Shown one piece after another: positions 53,747 to 62,645 of a stretch of 64,000 nt of DNA (position 1 is the stretch's first letter; every line of letters starts with the position of its first letter). The stretch is taken from contig JAJRXC010000059.1 in NCBI GenBank assembly GCA_024276495.1, positions 62,001-126,000 on the forward strand, given 5' to 3'. The notes under the pieces were generated by a model, which saw only the letters and a program-made list of their open reading frames with translations, did no database searches and was not told the DNA's origin. A program made the translations under genes and the position numbers. Origin of the DNA: Actinomycetes bacterium (lineage in GTDB: Bacteria > Actinomycetota > Acidimicrobiia > Acidimicrobiales > Aldehydirespiratoraceae).

Positions 53747-54710
53747 GCCCGTCGCCGCGGCGAACCGTGCCGACAACCCACTCCGTGGCCGGCTTGGCCG
53801 GGAGCCCGCCCGCTTCCCCGCAGGCGATCGTCGGCACGGTTCGCCGGGGCGACACATCGACACGCCACCTCGCCTCGGCAGACGTCACCTCGACCACGGT
53901 GACATCGCCGTGCTCGATCACCGAGGTGGTGCGGGGGCCGCCATCGAAGGCCCAGTCGTCGAGCGCGGCGAACACCGCCCGCTCCGCCATCTGCTCGACA
54001 CCGGCGGCGGCGCCCAGCCAGCCCCGCGACCGATGAGCGACCGCCGACGGCGCCACCGAACGTTCGAGGATGCCGATCATCTCGCCGGCATCGACCCGCC
54101 CCCACATCCGGCCGTCGGGAAAGGTGACGCCGGTGGGGGCCATCCGGTGACCGCCGGTGTGGCTGACCCGCCGGAGCGTCACATCGAGGTCGCGCACCAC
54201 CGGCGACTCCTCGAGCTCGATGACCAGCGACGCCCCACGCGAACCACAGCACAGGTCATGGCTCCCTTGTGTGCACACCAGCAGCTCCCGGCGCGGTTCG
54301 CGAGACACGACCGTGGCCGAGTCGGCGTCGAGCCCCTCGCGCAACAATCGGACGACCAGTTCCGCGGCCGAGTCGCGCCCCGGATGGTGTTCGGTGCGCC
54401 GGAACCGGGCCCGGTCCCGCAACTCGTGGGTGACAACCCGGGTGATGCCGTCGTCGAGCGGCACCGCGGCGAGCACCCGCACCCGTCGGCCCCGCTCCCC
54501 GGCGTCCATCACGAGCTCCGGGACGGCGGTGAACCCGTCCTTCGCCCACACCGGCTTCGGCCACGGCAGCGCCATGTCGACCACGATCAGCTCATCGACC
54601 CACAAGGCGGTACCTCCCGGATCGACGTCGAGGCGCTCGGTGTGCGCGGCGCAGCGTTCGGTCGCGTCGACCGCCGGAAGCAGCGTCGCGTCGTAGGGCG
54701 GCGCGGTCAT
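53715..54710 (-). CDS. Sucrase/ferredoxin-like family protein (thioredoxin-fold ferredoxin)
   Basis: The protein has 331 residues. CTQGSHDLCCGSRG supplies three of the cysteines and HTGGHRMAPTGVTFPDGRMWGR is the second family hallmark; CAAHTERL near the N-terminus adds another cysteine. Family members are annotated sucrase/ferredoxin-like and probably bind a [2Fe-2S] cluster in a thioredoxin fold; the true role is not established. The start overlaps the stop of the HelD-like gene (ATGA). The C-terminal 30 residues lie beyond the conserved part. Confidence 0.82.
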   Translation of the reverse strand: MTAPPYDATLLPAVDATERCAAHTERLDVDPGGTALWVDELIVVDMALPWPKPVWAKDGFTAVPELVMDAGERGRRVRVLAAVPLDDGITRVVTHELRDRARFRRTEHHPGRDSAAELVVRLLREGLDADSATVVSREPRRELLVCTQGSHDLCCGSRGASLVIELEESPVVRDLDVTLRRVSHTGGHRMAPTGVTFPDGRMWGRVDAGEMIGILERSVAPSAVAHRSRGWLGAAAGVEQMAERAVFAALDDWAFDGGPRTTSVIEHGDVTVVEVTSAEARWRVDVSPRRTVPTIACGEAGGLPAKPATEWVVGTVRRGDGLSSPRPAAPT

Positions 54711-56776
54711 GTCGCGGCGAACATCTCGGGGAGCGGTTCACGATGGGCAACCGTGACCCTCTTCGTCGCGCGGGTGAGCGCGACATAGAGCGAGCGAACG
54801 CCCTGACGTTCCTCCGCCACGATGCGGGCCGGCTCGACGACGACGACCGCGTCGACCTCGAGCCCCTTGACCAGCCGCACCGGCACCACCGTCACCTGCT
54901 GATCCAGTCCGTGGCGGGTCGGTCCGCCGACCGCCATCTCGTGGGCCGCGAACGCGGCGTGGACCTCGTCGACCAACGAGTCGGGGACGACGACGGCCAC
55001 GTTGCCCTCGGCGACCGCGTCGAGCTCGGTCCGCACGATGTCGACGAGCTCGTCCTGGAATCGGTTCCCGATGGCGACGACGCGAGGGGACTCGCCGTCC
55101 TCCCGGACCGGTTGGGGTGGACGCAGACCGGGCGCCGCGAACGGCAGGACCTTGTTCGCGAGCGTCATCGCCGGCCCGGGGATGCGATAGCCGATGGTCA
55201 GTTGTCGCATCCGGGGCTCCTGCTTGTGGGGCAGGGCAGAGATGATGTCGTCCCAGTCGTCGGTGGCCCATGCACCGGTCGCCTGGGCGATGTCACCGAC
55301 GATCGTCATCGACCCGTTGAGCGATCGACGGGCGATCATGCGCAGCTCCATCGGCGAGAGGTCCTGGGCCTCGTCGATGCAGATGTGTCCGTAGGTGCGC
55401 ACCGCGTCCTGGTCCCGCTTGCCGGGCCGGTACCCGAGGACCGCCCGGGCTTCGTCGAGCAGGGGCACGTCCTGGAAGCGCCAGACGACATCGTCGGCGT
55501 GATCGGTCCGGGGCCGATGAAGCCGAAGGATCTCGTCGTCGGTGAACGCGCCCCGATTGGCCGAGCGCAACAGGGCACGCGACCCGTAGAGGTCGTGCAG
55601 CAGATGGGCCGGGGTCAGCACCGGCCACATCCAGTCGAGCGCCTCGCGCACCGCGAGATCGTGACGGAGCCGTTCCCGCACCGTCTTCGGGTCGACGTGG
55701 TTGCGGGCACTGGCCGCGAGGACCGAGAAGAAGAGCTCCTCCACGATCTTGCGGCCCGAGTTGTGACCACGCGACCGGCGCCGCGCCTCCGCGATGATCT
55801 GCGTCGACTCGGCCACCGAGATCCGGAGCCGTTGAAGACCGAACCCGATGACGAGCTCCTCGCGCAGCGCCCGCTCACGATCCCGGGCGGCCCGGGCGAT
55901 CACGCCGATCATGCGACGGTCGCCCTTGATCCGCGCCGCCGACTCGTCGTCGAGCTTGTCGACACGGACCTTCGGGCGGAGAAGGTCGGCCAACACGGCG
56001 ATCGTGACCCCGGCTTCACCGAGCGACGGCAGCACCTGCTCGATGTAGGCGACGAAGAGGCGATTGGGGCCGACCACCAACACGCCCTGCCCCTCCAGCG
56101 GAAACCGGTGGGTGTAGAGCAGATACGCGGCCCGGTGGAGGGCAACGACCGTCTTTCCGGTGCCGGGCCCGCCCTGGACGACCAACATCCCGCCCATGTC
56201 GGCCCGGATGATCTCGTCCTGTTCTTCCTGGATGGTCGCCACGATGTCGCCGAGACGGCCGGTGCGCGACGCCTCCAGGGCGGCGATCAGCGCCCCCTGG
56301 CCGCGGGTGCCGAGCGCATCGGGGTCGACGTCGCCCAGGTCGCCGAACAGCTCGTCGTCGATGCCGAGCAACACCCGTCCCCGGGTCGCGAAGTGGCGGC
56401 GACGCTCGATGCCCATCGGCTCACGACCCGTCGCCCGGTAGAACGGCTCGGCGATCGGCGCCCTCCAGTCGACGACGACGGGATCCTGTTCCCGATCCCA
56501 CACCCCCAACCGGCCGATGTAGAAACGCTCGCCGGTGTCCTCCAGATCGATCCGTCCGAACACCAGCGACCGGTCGCCGAGATTGAGCCGGCCGAGCCGG
56601 ACCACCGCGACCTCGATCATCGACTCCCGCTCGTGGCGATGCTGCGTGGTTCCGCCCTTCTGCGGCGCGTGCCCACCGGTGATGCGGTGGGCCCGCTCGC
56701 GGGCTTCGTCGAGACACGCGTAGGCGTGGTCGAGGTACGCCTGTTCGGCATCGAGTTCAGGATGACGGTCCGACAC
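54707..56776 (-). CDS. HelD-like superfamily 1 helicase/ATPase (RNA polymerase-associated type)
   Basis: The protein has 689 residues from GTG 56776. The N-terminal ELDAEQAYLDHAYACLDEARERAH is the coiled-coil arm typical of HelD. The IGRLGVWD and VVDWRAPIAEPFYRAT segments are family-specific. The ATPase has Walker A GGPGTGKTVVALHRAAYLL, Walker B HICIDEAQDLSPMEL, motif III GDIAQATGAW and the C-terminal VRSLYVALTRATKRV. HelD proteins free stalled RNA polymerase; some actinobacterial members (HelR) give rifamycin tolerance. Upstream extension to 57055 is not supported because it would cover the divergent promoter. Confidence 0.85.
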   Translation of the reverse strand: MSDRHPELDAEQAYLDHAYACLDEARERAHRITGGHAPQKGGTTQHRHERESMIEVAVVRLGRLNLGDRSLVFGRIDLEDTGERFYIGRLGVWDREQDPVVVDWRAPIAEPFYRATGREPMGIERRRHFATRGRVLLGIDDELFGDLGDVDPDALGTRGQGALIAALEASRTGRLGDIVATIQEEQDEIIRADMGGMLVVQGGPGTGKTVVALHRAAYLLYTHRFPLEGQGVLVVGPNRLFVAYIEQVLPSLGEAGVTIAVLADLLRPKVRVDKLDDESAARIKGDRRMIGVIARAARDRERALREELVIGFGLQRLRISVAESTQIIAEARRRSRGHNSGRKIVEELFFSVLAASARNHVDPKTVRERLRHDLAVREALDWMWPVLTPAHLLHDLYGSRALLRSANRGAFTDDEILRLHRPRTDHADDVVWRFQDVPLLDEARAVLGYRPGKRDQDAVRTYGHICIDEAQDLSPMELRMIARRSLNGSMTIVGDIAQATGAWATDDWDDIISALPHKQEPRMRQLTIGYRIPGPAMTLANKVLPFAAPGLRPPQPVREDGESPRVVAIGNRFQDELVDIVRTELDAVAEGNVAVVVPDSLVDEVHAAFAAHEMAVGGPTRHGLDQQVTVVPVRLVKGLEVDAVVVVEPARIVAEERQGVRSLYVALTRATKRVTVAHREPLPEMFAAT

Positions 56777-56812
56777 GTCGAGTGTGCACTCCCGGGGGAT
56801 GGGAAACGGACC

Positions 56813-56818
56813 AGTGTA
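56813..56818 (-). promoter_or_regulatory. -10 element TACACT for the HelD-like gene
   Basis: TACACT on the reverse strand lies 36 bases before GTG 56776, followed by a GGGAG ribosome site. This gene therefore seems to have a normal short leader, unlike its neighbours. Confidence 0.4.
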
Positions 56819-56846
56819 CCGGTGCCCGAACACCCCCCGACAGTCG

Positions 56847-56852
56847 TACCCT
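56847..56852 (+). promoter_or_regulatory. -10 element TACCCT for the patatin gene
   Basis: TACCCT ends eight bases before ATG 56861, giving a transcript starting at or next to the start codon. Confidence 0.35.
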
Positions 56853-56860
56853 TTGTCGAG

Positions 56861-57808
56861 ATGTTCTCCATCGGACTCGTCCTCAGCGCCGGCGGCCCCC
56901 TGGGCGACCCCTGGCATTCCGGCGTCCTCGGTCGTCTCCAGGAGACGACCGGATGGGACCCCCGTCGAGCCGATCTGGTGATCGGCACGTCGGCCGGGTC
57001 GATCACCGCGTCGATCCTGCGGGCCGGGGTCTCCTCGGTCGACCGGGCCCTGCACTTCAAGGGCGGCCCGATCAGCCCCGAGGCGGAGGCGATCTACGCG
57101 CGGATCACCACCCCCTACGACGAACCGGAGATCGAACGCGACCGCGGCCCGCTCTCCCCGAAGATGGCGCTAAGGGCCGCCTGGCCGCCCTGGCGGGCCG
57201 ATCCGGTGCGGCTCGCCACCGCGAACCTCCCGCGCGGCAAGAAGTCGGGCGAATCGCTCGCCGCCCGCATGAACGAGCTGCACGACGGTCGCTGGCCCGA
57301 CGACCCGATCTGGATCGTGGCGGTCCGCGCCAACGACGGCCGGCGGATCGTGTTCGGCCGCGACGACGTGCGCGGCACCATCGGTCAGGCCATCCAGTCG
57401 TCGGCCGCCGTGCCCGCCGTCTATGTTCCGTCTCGCATCGGTGAACGGGAGTACGTCGACGGAGGGGTGCACTCGTCGACCAACGCCGATCTCGCCGGCC
57501 CCCCCGGCTTCGATCTGGTCATCGTGTCCTCGGTGATGACCGCGACCTCCGACCAACGCAGCTGGCTCGGCGATCCCAGCCGGGCCTGGTTCAGCGCGAA
57601 GCTCGACGACGAGGTGGCGTCCGTGCGCCGAACCGGCACCCCGGTCCTCGTCGTCGAGCCCGACGGCGAGGCGCTCGCGAAGCTCGACAAGGACCGTGAC
57701 GGCTTCCGGGCCGATGCCGTCGCCGCCGGCGCCGACTCGCTCGACCGAGCGTTGGCCGGCCCCGATGCCGACGGTCTCCGCGAGCTCCTCTCCCGGGCCG
57801 TCGACTGA
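56861..57808 (+). CDS. Patatin-like phospholipase
   Basis: The protein has 315 residues. The oxyanion hole is LVLSAGGPLGD, the nucleophile serine lies in IGTSAGSITAS (GxSxG) and the catalytic aspartate in YVDGGVHSSTNADL (DGG). The Ser-Asp dyad is complete, so it should hydrolyse phospholipids or other acyl esters in the cytoplasm or at the membrane. No signal peptide is visible. It is divergent from the HelD-like gene. Confidence 0.88.
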   Translation: MFSIGLVLSAGGPLGDPWHSGVLGRLQETTGWDPRRADLVIGTSAGSITASILRAGVSSVDRALHFKGGPISPEAEAIYARITTPYDEPEIERDRGPLSPKMALRAAWPPWRADPVRLATANLPRGKKSGESLAARMNELHDGRWPDDPIWIVAVRANDGRRIVFGRDDVRGTIGQAIQSSAAVPAVYVPSRIGEREYVDGGVHSSTNADLAGPPGFDLVIVSSVMTATSDQRSWLGDPSRAWFSAKLDDEVASVRRTGTPVLVVEPDGEALAKLDKDRDGFRADAVAAGADSLDRALAGPDADGLRELLSRAVD

Positions 57809-57838
57809 CGGGTCCGCCGTCGCGTCGGTTCAGACCCG
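57809..57838. terminator. Possible bidirectional hairpin between convergent genes
   Basis: CGGGTC (57809-57814) and GACCCG (57833-57838) can pair across 18 bases between two converging genes. There is no T tract, so this is a weak terminator candidate. Confidence 0.2.
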
Positions 57839-57851
57839 ATCTCGGCCTTTG

Positions 57852-58616
57852 TCAGCAGCCACCGCCGGTCCGGGTGTCGGGTATCGACGGATCGACCACT
57901 TCGACATGGACATGCGGGTTCGCGGGCTCGGCCAGGAACTCGTTGACCTGCGACTCGAACGGAAGGGGTGTGGCGTGCAGACCCACGACCGTGACGCCGG
58001 CCTCGACCCGATCCCCGACCCCGACCTGCAGACCGGAGAAGTGGAACATCTTCACCTCCCAGCCCGGCGCCGCATCGGGCTCGATCACCACGAAGTCGTC
58101 GGAGTACTGGCAGTAGAGGACGTAGGTGCCACCGCGGATCACCGTGCCCGTCGCCGGCGACCGGATCTCCGCTTCGGCGGCCACCGCGATGTCGGCCGCC
58201 GTTCGTGACCCGGTGCCCCGGTCGCGTGAGTCCATCGTCGTCCACGGCGCGATGTCGTCCAACGGGTCCTGTTGGCGGGCACCGTCGTGGCCGGCCTCGT
58301 GGAAACCGATGAACTCGACCCGCGCGGCCGGATGGAACAAGGCGACCGGTCCGACGGTCGCGTACTGCGAGTACGACTGCGCGAAGTAGGCCGCCCCGCG
58401 GGGCACCGTCGTGGTGGTGCTCGTCGTGGTCGTGGTGGTGGTGCTCGTCGTGGTCGTGGTGGTCGTCGTGGGCGAGACGGTCGTGGACGACGGGAGCGTC
58501 TCGGGCGTGGCGACCGCGGGTTCGGGCGCGATCGTCAGGTCCCCACCGGAGGTCACCCCGCAGGCCGTGGCCACGACCGCGAGCACGATCATCACGACGA
58601 CGCGTCCCTTCGCCAT
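57852..58616 (-). CDS. Lipoprotein with poly-threonine linker and M23/LytM-like C-terminal domain
   Basis: The protein has 254 residues. The signal peptide MAKGRVVVMIVLAVVATAC ends in a lipobox. A linker of about 30 residues is almost only threonine with some serine. The C-terminal half has EIRSPATGTVIRGG, WEVKMFHFSGLQVGVGDRVEAG and NPHVHVEVVDP, the strand order of M23/LytM domains with the HxH pair. The first zinc ligands (HxGxD) are not clear, so it may bind peptidoglycan rather than cut it. TACTGT lies six bases before ATG 58616. Confidence 0.68.
   Translation of the reverse strand: MAKGRVVVMIVLAVVATACGVTSGGDLTIAPEPAVATPETLPSSTTVSPTTTTTTTTSTTTTTTTSTTTTVPRGAAYFAQSYSQYATVGPVALFHPAARVEFIGFHEAGHDGARQQDPLDDIAPWTTMDSRDRGTGSRTAADIAVAAEAEIRSPATGTVIRGGTYVLYCQYSDDFVVIEPDAAPGWEVKMFHFSGLQVGVGDRVEAGVTVVGLHATPLPFESQVNEFLAEPANPHVHVEVVDPSIPDTRTGGGC
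58407..58472. repeat. Low-complexity GTGGTC-type repeat encoding the poly-threonine linker
   Basis: Two near copies of GTGGTGCTCGTCGTGGTCGT lie in tandem within runs of GTC/GTG triplets. Read on the minus strand they encode the Thr/Ser linker of the lipoprotein. The tract could change length by slippage. Confidence 0.7.
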
Positions 58617-58622
58617 GACCGC

Positions 58623-58628
58623 ACAGTA
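58623..58628 (-). promoter_or_regulatory. -10 element TACTGT for the M23-like lipoprotein gene (leaderless)
   Basis: TACTGT on the reverse strand ends six bases before ATG 58616. It faces away from the hemE element 37 bases off. Confidence 0.5.
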
Positions 58629-58664
58629 CCGGAGCCCGCTGGGGCCGAGCGTTGCCGGGATCGG

Positions 58665-58670
58665 TAGCCT
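58665..58670 (+). promoter_or_regulatory. -10 element TAGCCT for hemE (leaderless)
   Basis: TAGCCT ends three bases before ATG 58674 and six bases before ATG 58677. The recurring six-base spacing selects the second ATG as the real start. Confidence 0.5.
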
Positions 58671-58676
58671 CCGATG

Positions 58677-59729
58677 ATGACCGATCCTGGCCGCTTCCAC
58701 GATCATGCGTTCATCCGGGCGTGCCGCGGCCTGCCCCACGATCGGGTCCCGGTCTGGTTCATGCGCCAGGCCGGTCGATCACTTCCGGAGTACCGGGCGA
58801 TCCGGGGTGAGGGCACCATCCTCGAGGCGATCGCCGACCCCGACCTCTCCACCGAGATCTCGCTCCAACCGGTCCGCCGCTACGGCGTCGACGCCGCGAT
58901 CCTCTATTCCGACATCGTCGTCCCGGCCCACGCCGTCGGTTTCGGGGTCACCGTCACTCCCGGCATCGGACCGGAGGTCGAACATCCCTTTCGCACGGCC
59001 GCCGACCTCGACCGGCTCCGCCCGCTCGACCCCGACGCCGACACGCCCTATGTGCTCGACACGGTTCGGCAATTGGTGGCCGAGCTCGACGTGCCCCTGA
59101 TCGGGTTCGCGGGTGGGCCGTTCACCGTCGCGTCGTATCTCATCGAGGGCCGGCCGTCTCGTGACTACGTCCACACCAAGCGCCTGATGTTCAACGACGA
59201 GGCCCTGTGGCACTCGCTCATGGACCGGCTGGCCGACATGGCCATCGCGTCGCTGCGGTCGCAGATCGACGCGGGTGCGTCGGCCATCCAGCTCTTCGAC
59301 TCGTGGGCCGGGGCGCTGTCACCCCCTCAATACGAGCGCTACGTGCTCCCCCACTCGCAGAAGGTCCTGTCGGGGGTGGCCGACACCGGGGTTCCGAAGA
59401 TCCATTTCGGGGTGACCACCGGTGAGCTGCTCGAACTGATCCGCGATGCCGGCGCCGACGTGGTGGGCGTCGACTGGCGGGTGCCGCTCGACCGGGCCCG
59501 CGCCCGGCTCGGCGACGTCAGCCTCCAGGGCAACCTCGATCCGACCATGGTGATGGCCGGGGTCGACGCCGCGATCGCCGGCACCCGCGACGTGTTGGCC
59601 CGCAACGCCGGTCATCCGGGCCACGTGTTCAACCTGGGCCACGGCGTCATGCCCGCCTCCGATCCCGACGTGCTGGCCGAGGTCGTCCGGGTCGTCCACG
59701 CCGAGGGCCGGGTCGAGGTCCGGCCGTGA
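58677..59729 (+). CDS. hemE: Uroporphyrinogen III decarboxylase
   Basis: The protein has 350 residues. It removes four carboxyl groups from uroporphyrinogen III to give coproporphyrinogen III in haem synthesis. All signature blocks are present: [15 protein letters not shown] with the substrate-binding arginines, [16 protein letters not shown] with the catalytic Asp, [38 protein letters not shown] and FNLGHGVMP with the C-terminal His. The length is standard. The second of two tandem ATG codons fits the leaderless promoter. The stop overlaps the hemY start (GTGA). Confidence 0.95.
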   Translation: MTDPGRFHDHAFIRACRGLPHDRVPVWFMRQAGRSLPEYRAIRGEGTILEAIADPDLSTEISLQPVRRYGVDAAILYSDIVVPAHAVGFGVTVTPGIGPEVEHPFRTAADLDRLRPLDPDADTPYVLDTVRQLVAELDVPLIGFAGGPFTVASYLIEGRPSRDYVHTKRLMFNDEALWHSLMDRLADMAIASLRSQIDAGASAIQLFDSWAGALSPPQYERYVLPHSQKVLSGVADTGVPKIHFGVTTGELLELIRDAGADVVGVDWRVPLDRARARLGDVSLQGNLDPTMVMAGVDAAIAGTRDVLARNAGHPGHVFNLGHGVMPASDPDVLAEVVRVVHAEGRVEVRP

Positions 59730-61087
59730 CCGACCGGGTCGTGATCATCGGCGGCGGCATCACGGGCCTCGCCGCGGCCCATGAGCTGCGACGCCTCGGT
59801 CGCGACTTCGTCGTGCTCGAGGAGTCGGCCCGGGTCGGCGGCAAGATCGCCGGCGGCCCGATCGCCGGATCCGGGCTCCCGTTCGACGTCGACATGGCCG
59901 CCGACGGCTTCTTGTTGCGCGAGCCCGAGATGGTCGAGCTCTGTCGCGAGCTCGGGCTGCACGACGATCTCGTCGCCCCGGCGGGCAGCGGCGCCTACCT
60001 CTGGGTCGACGGCGCACTGCGGCGAATCCCGCCGAGCGTGCTCGGCGCGCCGATCGACCCCGATGCGGTCGCCGGCAGCGGCATCGTCTCGCCGGCCGGT
60101 GTCGCCGAGTTCGCCGAACGTTCGACCACCGGGCTCCCCGCCCTCGAGGGCGACGACGCGGTGGGGGCCGTCCTGCGTCCCCGAGTGGGCGACGAGGTCT
60201 TCGAACGCCTCGTCGATCCGCTGCTCGGTGGGATCAACGCGGGCAACGCCGATGACATGAGCATCCGGGCCGGCGCCGCCGCCCTGGCCACCGCGGCGTC
60301 GAGGGGTGGCCCGTTCGTCGAGGCGCTCCGATCCCACGTGGCCGCGGCCACCCCCGGCGTTCCGGTGTTCAACGGCGTGCGCGGCGGCAGTCAGCGGATC
60401 ATCGACGCGCTCGTCGACGAGCTGGGCGACCACATCCGCACCGGTGCCGCCGCCTTCGATCTCGAACGGGACGGCACCGGATGGGTCGTGCGAACCGACG
60501 ACGAGGCGATCACCGCGAGCGAGGTCATCCTCACCACGCCGGCGTGGGTGTCGGCGGGTCTTCTCGCCTCCCATGCGCCCGAGGCCGCGGCCGTGCTCGC
60601 CGGGATCACCTACGCCGATGCCGTGCTCGTCACCTTCGTGGCCGAATCGGATGCCGTCGATCACCCACTCGACGGCGCCGGCTTCCTCGTCCCACGCGAC
60701 CAGGGCCTGTTGATGACCGCCTGCTCCTGGTCGTCGTCGAAATGGGCCCACTACGACGACGGCCGCCACGTCGTCTTGCGAGTGTCCGCCGGACGCACCG
60801 ACGACCGGCGTTGGCTCGATCTCGAACCCGACGCCCTCGTCGATCGGCTCCGACGCGAGCTGACCACCACGATCGGACTCCACGGCGACGCCGCCACTCG
60901 CATCAGCCCGTGGCGTCGGAGCCTCCCCCAGTACCGTCCCGGCCACCTCGATCGGTGCGACCGGATCGACGAGTGGCTCGAACGCGACACGCCCGGGCTC
61001 CGTCTGGCCGGCGCATCGATGCGGGGGCTCGGCCTTCCCGCCTGCGTGCGCCAGGGTCGCGCCGCGGCTGCGGTCGCCGCTCGCTGA
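59726..61087 (+). CDS. hemY: HemY-type FAD-dependent coproporphyrinogen/protoporphyrinogen oxidase
   Basis: The protein has 453 residues. The FAD fold is [37 protein letters not shown], followed by [20 protein letters not shown]. The family-specific [21 protein letters not shown] and the C-terminal [15 protein letters not shown] close the cofactor site. In actinobacteria such enzymes act as coproporphyrinogen III oxidase (CgoX) in the coproporphyrin-dependent pathway, which is likely here but not shown. GTG 59726 overlaps the hemE stop. No other haem gene follows in the window. Confidence 0.88.
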   Translation: MTDRVVIIGGGITGLAAAHELRRLGRDFVVLEESARVGGKIAGGPIAGSGLPFDVDMAADGFLLREPEMVELCRELGLHDDLVAPAGSGAYLWVDGALRRIPPSVLGAPIDPDAVAGSGIVSPAGVAEFAERSTTGLPALEGDDAVGAVLRPRVGDEVFERLVDPLLGGINAGNADDMSIRAGAAALATAASRGGPFVEALRSHVAAATPGVPVFNGVRGGSQRIIDALVDELGDHIRTGAAAFDLERDGTGWVVRTDDEAITASEVILTTPAWVSAGLLASHAPEAAAVLAGITYADAVLVTFVAESDAVDHPLDGAGFLVPRDQGLLMTACSWSSSKWAHYDDGRHVVLRVSAGRTDDRRWLDLEPDALVDRLRRELTTTIGLHGDAATRISPWRRSLPQYRPGHLDRCDRIDEWLERDTPGLRLAGASMRGLGLPACVRQGRAAAAVAAR

Positions 61088-61127
61088 CGCCGGGAACGGC
61101 GGCCGGCCGACGCGGCGCTCGCAAGGC

Positions 61128-61153
61128 TGACATGCGAGTACCACACGATGTCA
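61128..61153. promoter_or_regulatory. Inverted repeat TGACAT-N14-ATGTCA upstream of the TetR-like gene
   Basis: Perfect six-base arms lie 24-49 bases before ATG 61177, upstream of the -10 element TAGGAT. This is where an autorepressing TetR-type protein would bind. Confidence 0.4.
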
Positions 61154-61164
61154 CCGTTGTGCTC

Positions 61165-61170
61165 TAGGAT
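61165..61170 (+). promoter_or_regulatory. -10 element TAGGAT for the TetR-like gene (leaderless)
   Basis: TAGGAT ends six bases before ATG 61177, identical in sequence and spacing to the element of the DtxR-family gene. Confidence 0.55.
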
Positions 61171-61176
61171 GGCCCC

Positions 61177-61800
61177 ATGGGGGAACTCACCGACACGACA
61201 CCGAAGATGCGACGCTCACGAGCCGAGCTCGAAGAACTGATGATCGAGGGCGGCGTCGCCGTGCTCGACGCCCACGGGCTCGAGGTCCAGATCTCGTCGC
61301 TGACCTATGCCCGGGTGTTCGAGCACCTCGAACGCACCGCCGGCATCAAGGTCACCTACGGTTCCGTCCACGAACGCATCTGGGACAGCATCCAGGCGTT
61401 CCAACTCGCGGTGATCGAACGATCCGCGCTGTGGGAGTCGTCACCCGACGACACCGACGACTGGACATCCTGGTTGCGCACCGCGGTCGCGCTCACCTCG
61501 CAGCCCGACGGGCCCGTTGTCGATGCCGCCGTCACCGGCGCCCGGGAACGCTACGCCCGAATCGATGCCCTGGCCGAGGAGAGCACGGCCGACTCACTGC
61601 CCGCCGAGAGCCGCGCCGCTCTGGCCCACCTGTCGACCGCGGTGCGAGACGGCGTCAACCTCCGCGAGGCCGTCACCGGCGAGGCGGAGGCACCGATTCT
61701 CCTGCCCACGGGTCCCGGCGGCGAGCTCGAGGAGTGGACCACCCACGCCCTGGCCATGTGGGGCGTGGCCGCCGCCCTGTCCGGCCTCGACGGCGACTGA
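61177..61800 (+). CDS. Putative TetR-like transcriptional regulator
   Basis: The protein has 207 residues. Residues about 12-70 (SRAELEELMIEGGVAVLDAHGLE...VTYGSVHERIWDSIQAFQLAVI) have the length and pattern of a TetR helix-turn-helix, with GSVHERI at the recognition helix. The rest is helical, as in TetR ligand domains, but not recognised. Its own promoter has an inverted repeat that could serve as operator. The ligand is unknown; proximity to hemE-hemY is not proof of a role in haem control. Confidence 0.5.
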   Translation: MGELTDTTPKMRRSRAELEELMIEGGVAVLDAHGLEVQISSLTYARVFEHLERTAGIKVTYGSVHERIWDSIQAFQLAVIERSALWESSPDDTDDWTSWLRTAVALTSQPDGPVVDAAVTGARERYARIDALAEESTADSLPAESRAALAHLSTAVRDGVNLREAVTGEAEAPILLPTGPGGELEEWTTHALAMWGVAAALSGLDGD

Positions 61801-61828
61801 CGACCGAACGCCGGCCGATCCGCCGCGG

Positions 61829-62599
61829 TCAAAGGCTCGGGAAGCGGGGGCCGGCGAACGGGGCGCCCGGCGCCAGCTCGTCGTCCAGACCGTCGAAGGG
61901 CGGCGAGGTTCGCCACGGACGGGGCGTGAACCGCATGTCGTCGCCGATGTAGCGAATCGACAGGACGCGGCGGCGCTCGGTCGATCCCGCCGCGCCGTGC
62001 ACCGCGGCGAAGTGGAAGAACACCGCATCGCCGGGTTCGAGCGCCCAGCCCAGCACCCGCGCCGGTGGCTGACGGTCGTAGTCCGGCAACTCCTCGAGCG
62101 TGCCCTCGGGGAACCATCGGGCATCGTGGTCGAGAAAGCTCCGCGGGACATACCAGGGTCCGAGGTGCGAACCCGGCACGATCTCGAGCGACGACTCGCG
62201 GGGAACGGGATCGACCGGAAGCCACATGCTGATGCCCTGGCGGCCGTCGACGTTGTAGTAGGGCTGATCCTGGTGCCACGGCGTTCGCTGGTTGGTGGCC
62301 GCTTCCTTCACGAGGATGTGGTCGTGGTAGAGCCGGAGGTCACGAGCGGCCAGCAGATCGGCGGCCACCTCGGAACCGGCACAACGACGGATGAACCTCT
62401 CGAGCGCCGGGACGCGGTCCCAGTTGCAGAAGTCCTCGAAGAAGACGCCGTCGTCGTCCGCACTCGCCCGCAGCGCGAGGGGCGAGGGGTCCGCGACCAC
62501 CGCGTCGATCGCCGTTTCGGCCAGCGACAGCAGTTCCGGATCGACCAGCTCGCGCACGCACACCGCGCCGTCGCGTTCGAAGTCGCCGTCGATCCACAT
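61829..62599 (-). CDS. Phytanoyl-CoA dioxygenase (PhyH) family protein
   Basis: The protein has 256 residues. It is an Fe(II)/2-oxoglutarate oxygenase of the double-stranded beta-helix type. WHQDQPYYNVDG gives the HxD iron ligands, FHFAAVHGA the distal His and STERRRVLSIRYIGDD the 2-oxoglutarate-binding Arg. PGSHLGPWYVPR is a family-typical loop. The hydroxylated substrate is unknown; relatives act on lipids, ectoine and natural products. ATG 62599 is supported by a GATCAT element six bases upstream. Confidence 0.87.
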   Translation of the reverse strand: MWIDGDFERDGAVCVRELVDPELLSLAETAIDAVVADPSPLALRASADDDGVFFEDFCNWDRVPALERFIRRCAGSEVAADLLAARDLRLYHDHILVKEAATNQRTPWHQDQPYYNVDGRQGISMWLPVDPVPRESSLEIVPGSHLGPWYVPRSFLDHDARWFPEGTLEELPDYDRQPPARVLGWALEPGDAVFFHFAAVHGAAGSTERRRVLSIRYIGDDMRFTPRPWRTSPPFDGLDDELAPGAPFAGPRFPSL

Positions 62600-62605
62600 C
62601 CGACG

Positions 62606-62611
62606 ATGATC
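62606..62611 (-). promoter_or_regulatory. Weak -10-like element GATCAT for the PhyH gene
   Basis: GATCAT ends six bases before ATG 62599 and keeps the A and last T of the consensus. Confidence 0.25.
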
Positions 62612-62645
62612 GCACCCCTGTCCGTCGGGGTGGGGTGGGACACCG

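Noticed and set aside
56777-56860. Rifamycin-associated element upstream of the HelD-like gene
   Set aside because: I looked for the GGGGCTTGCGGCAAGGCCC-type inverted repeat known from some helR genes and did not find it, so no rifamycin link is claimed.
54743-57808. Open frame of 1021 codons on the plus strand opposite the HelD-like gene
   Set aside because: Only the last 315 codons (from 56861) encode a recognisable protein, a patatin. The rest is the mirror of the helicase gene in GC-rich DNA, with Arg/Gly/Asp-rich composition and no domain.
58407-58472. Tandem repeats resembling a small array
   Set aside because: Repeats are only triplet-based, without spacers, and encode the threonine linker. 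They are not CRISPR.
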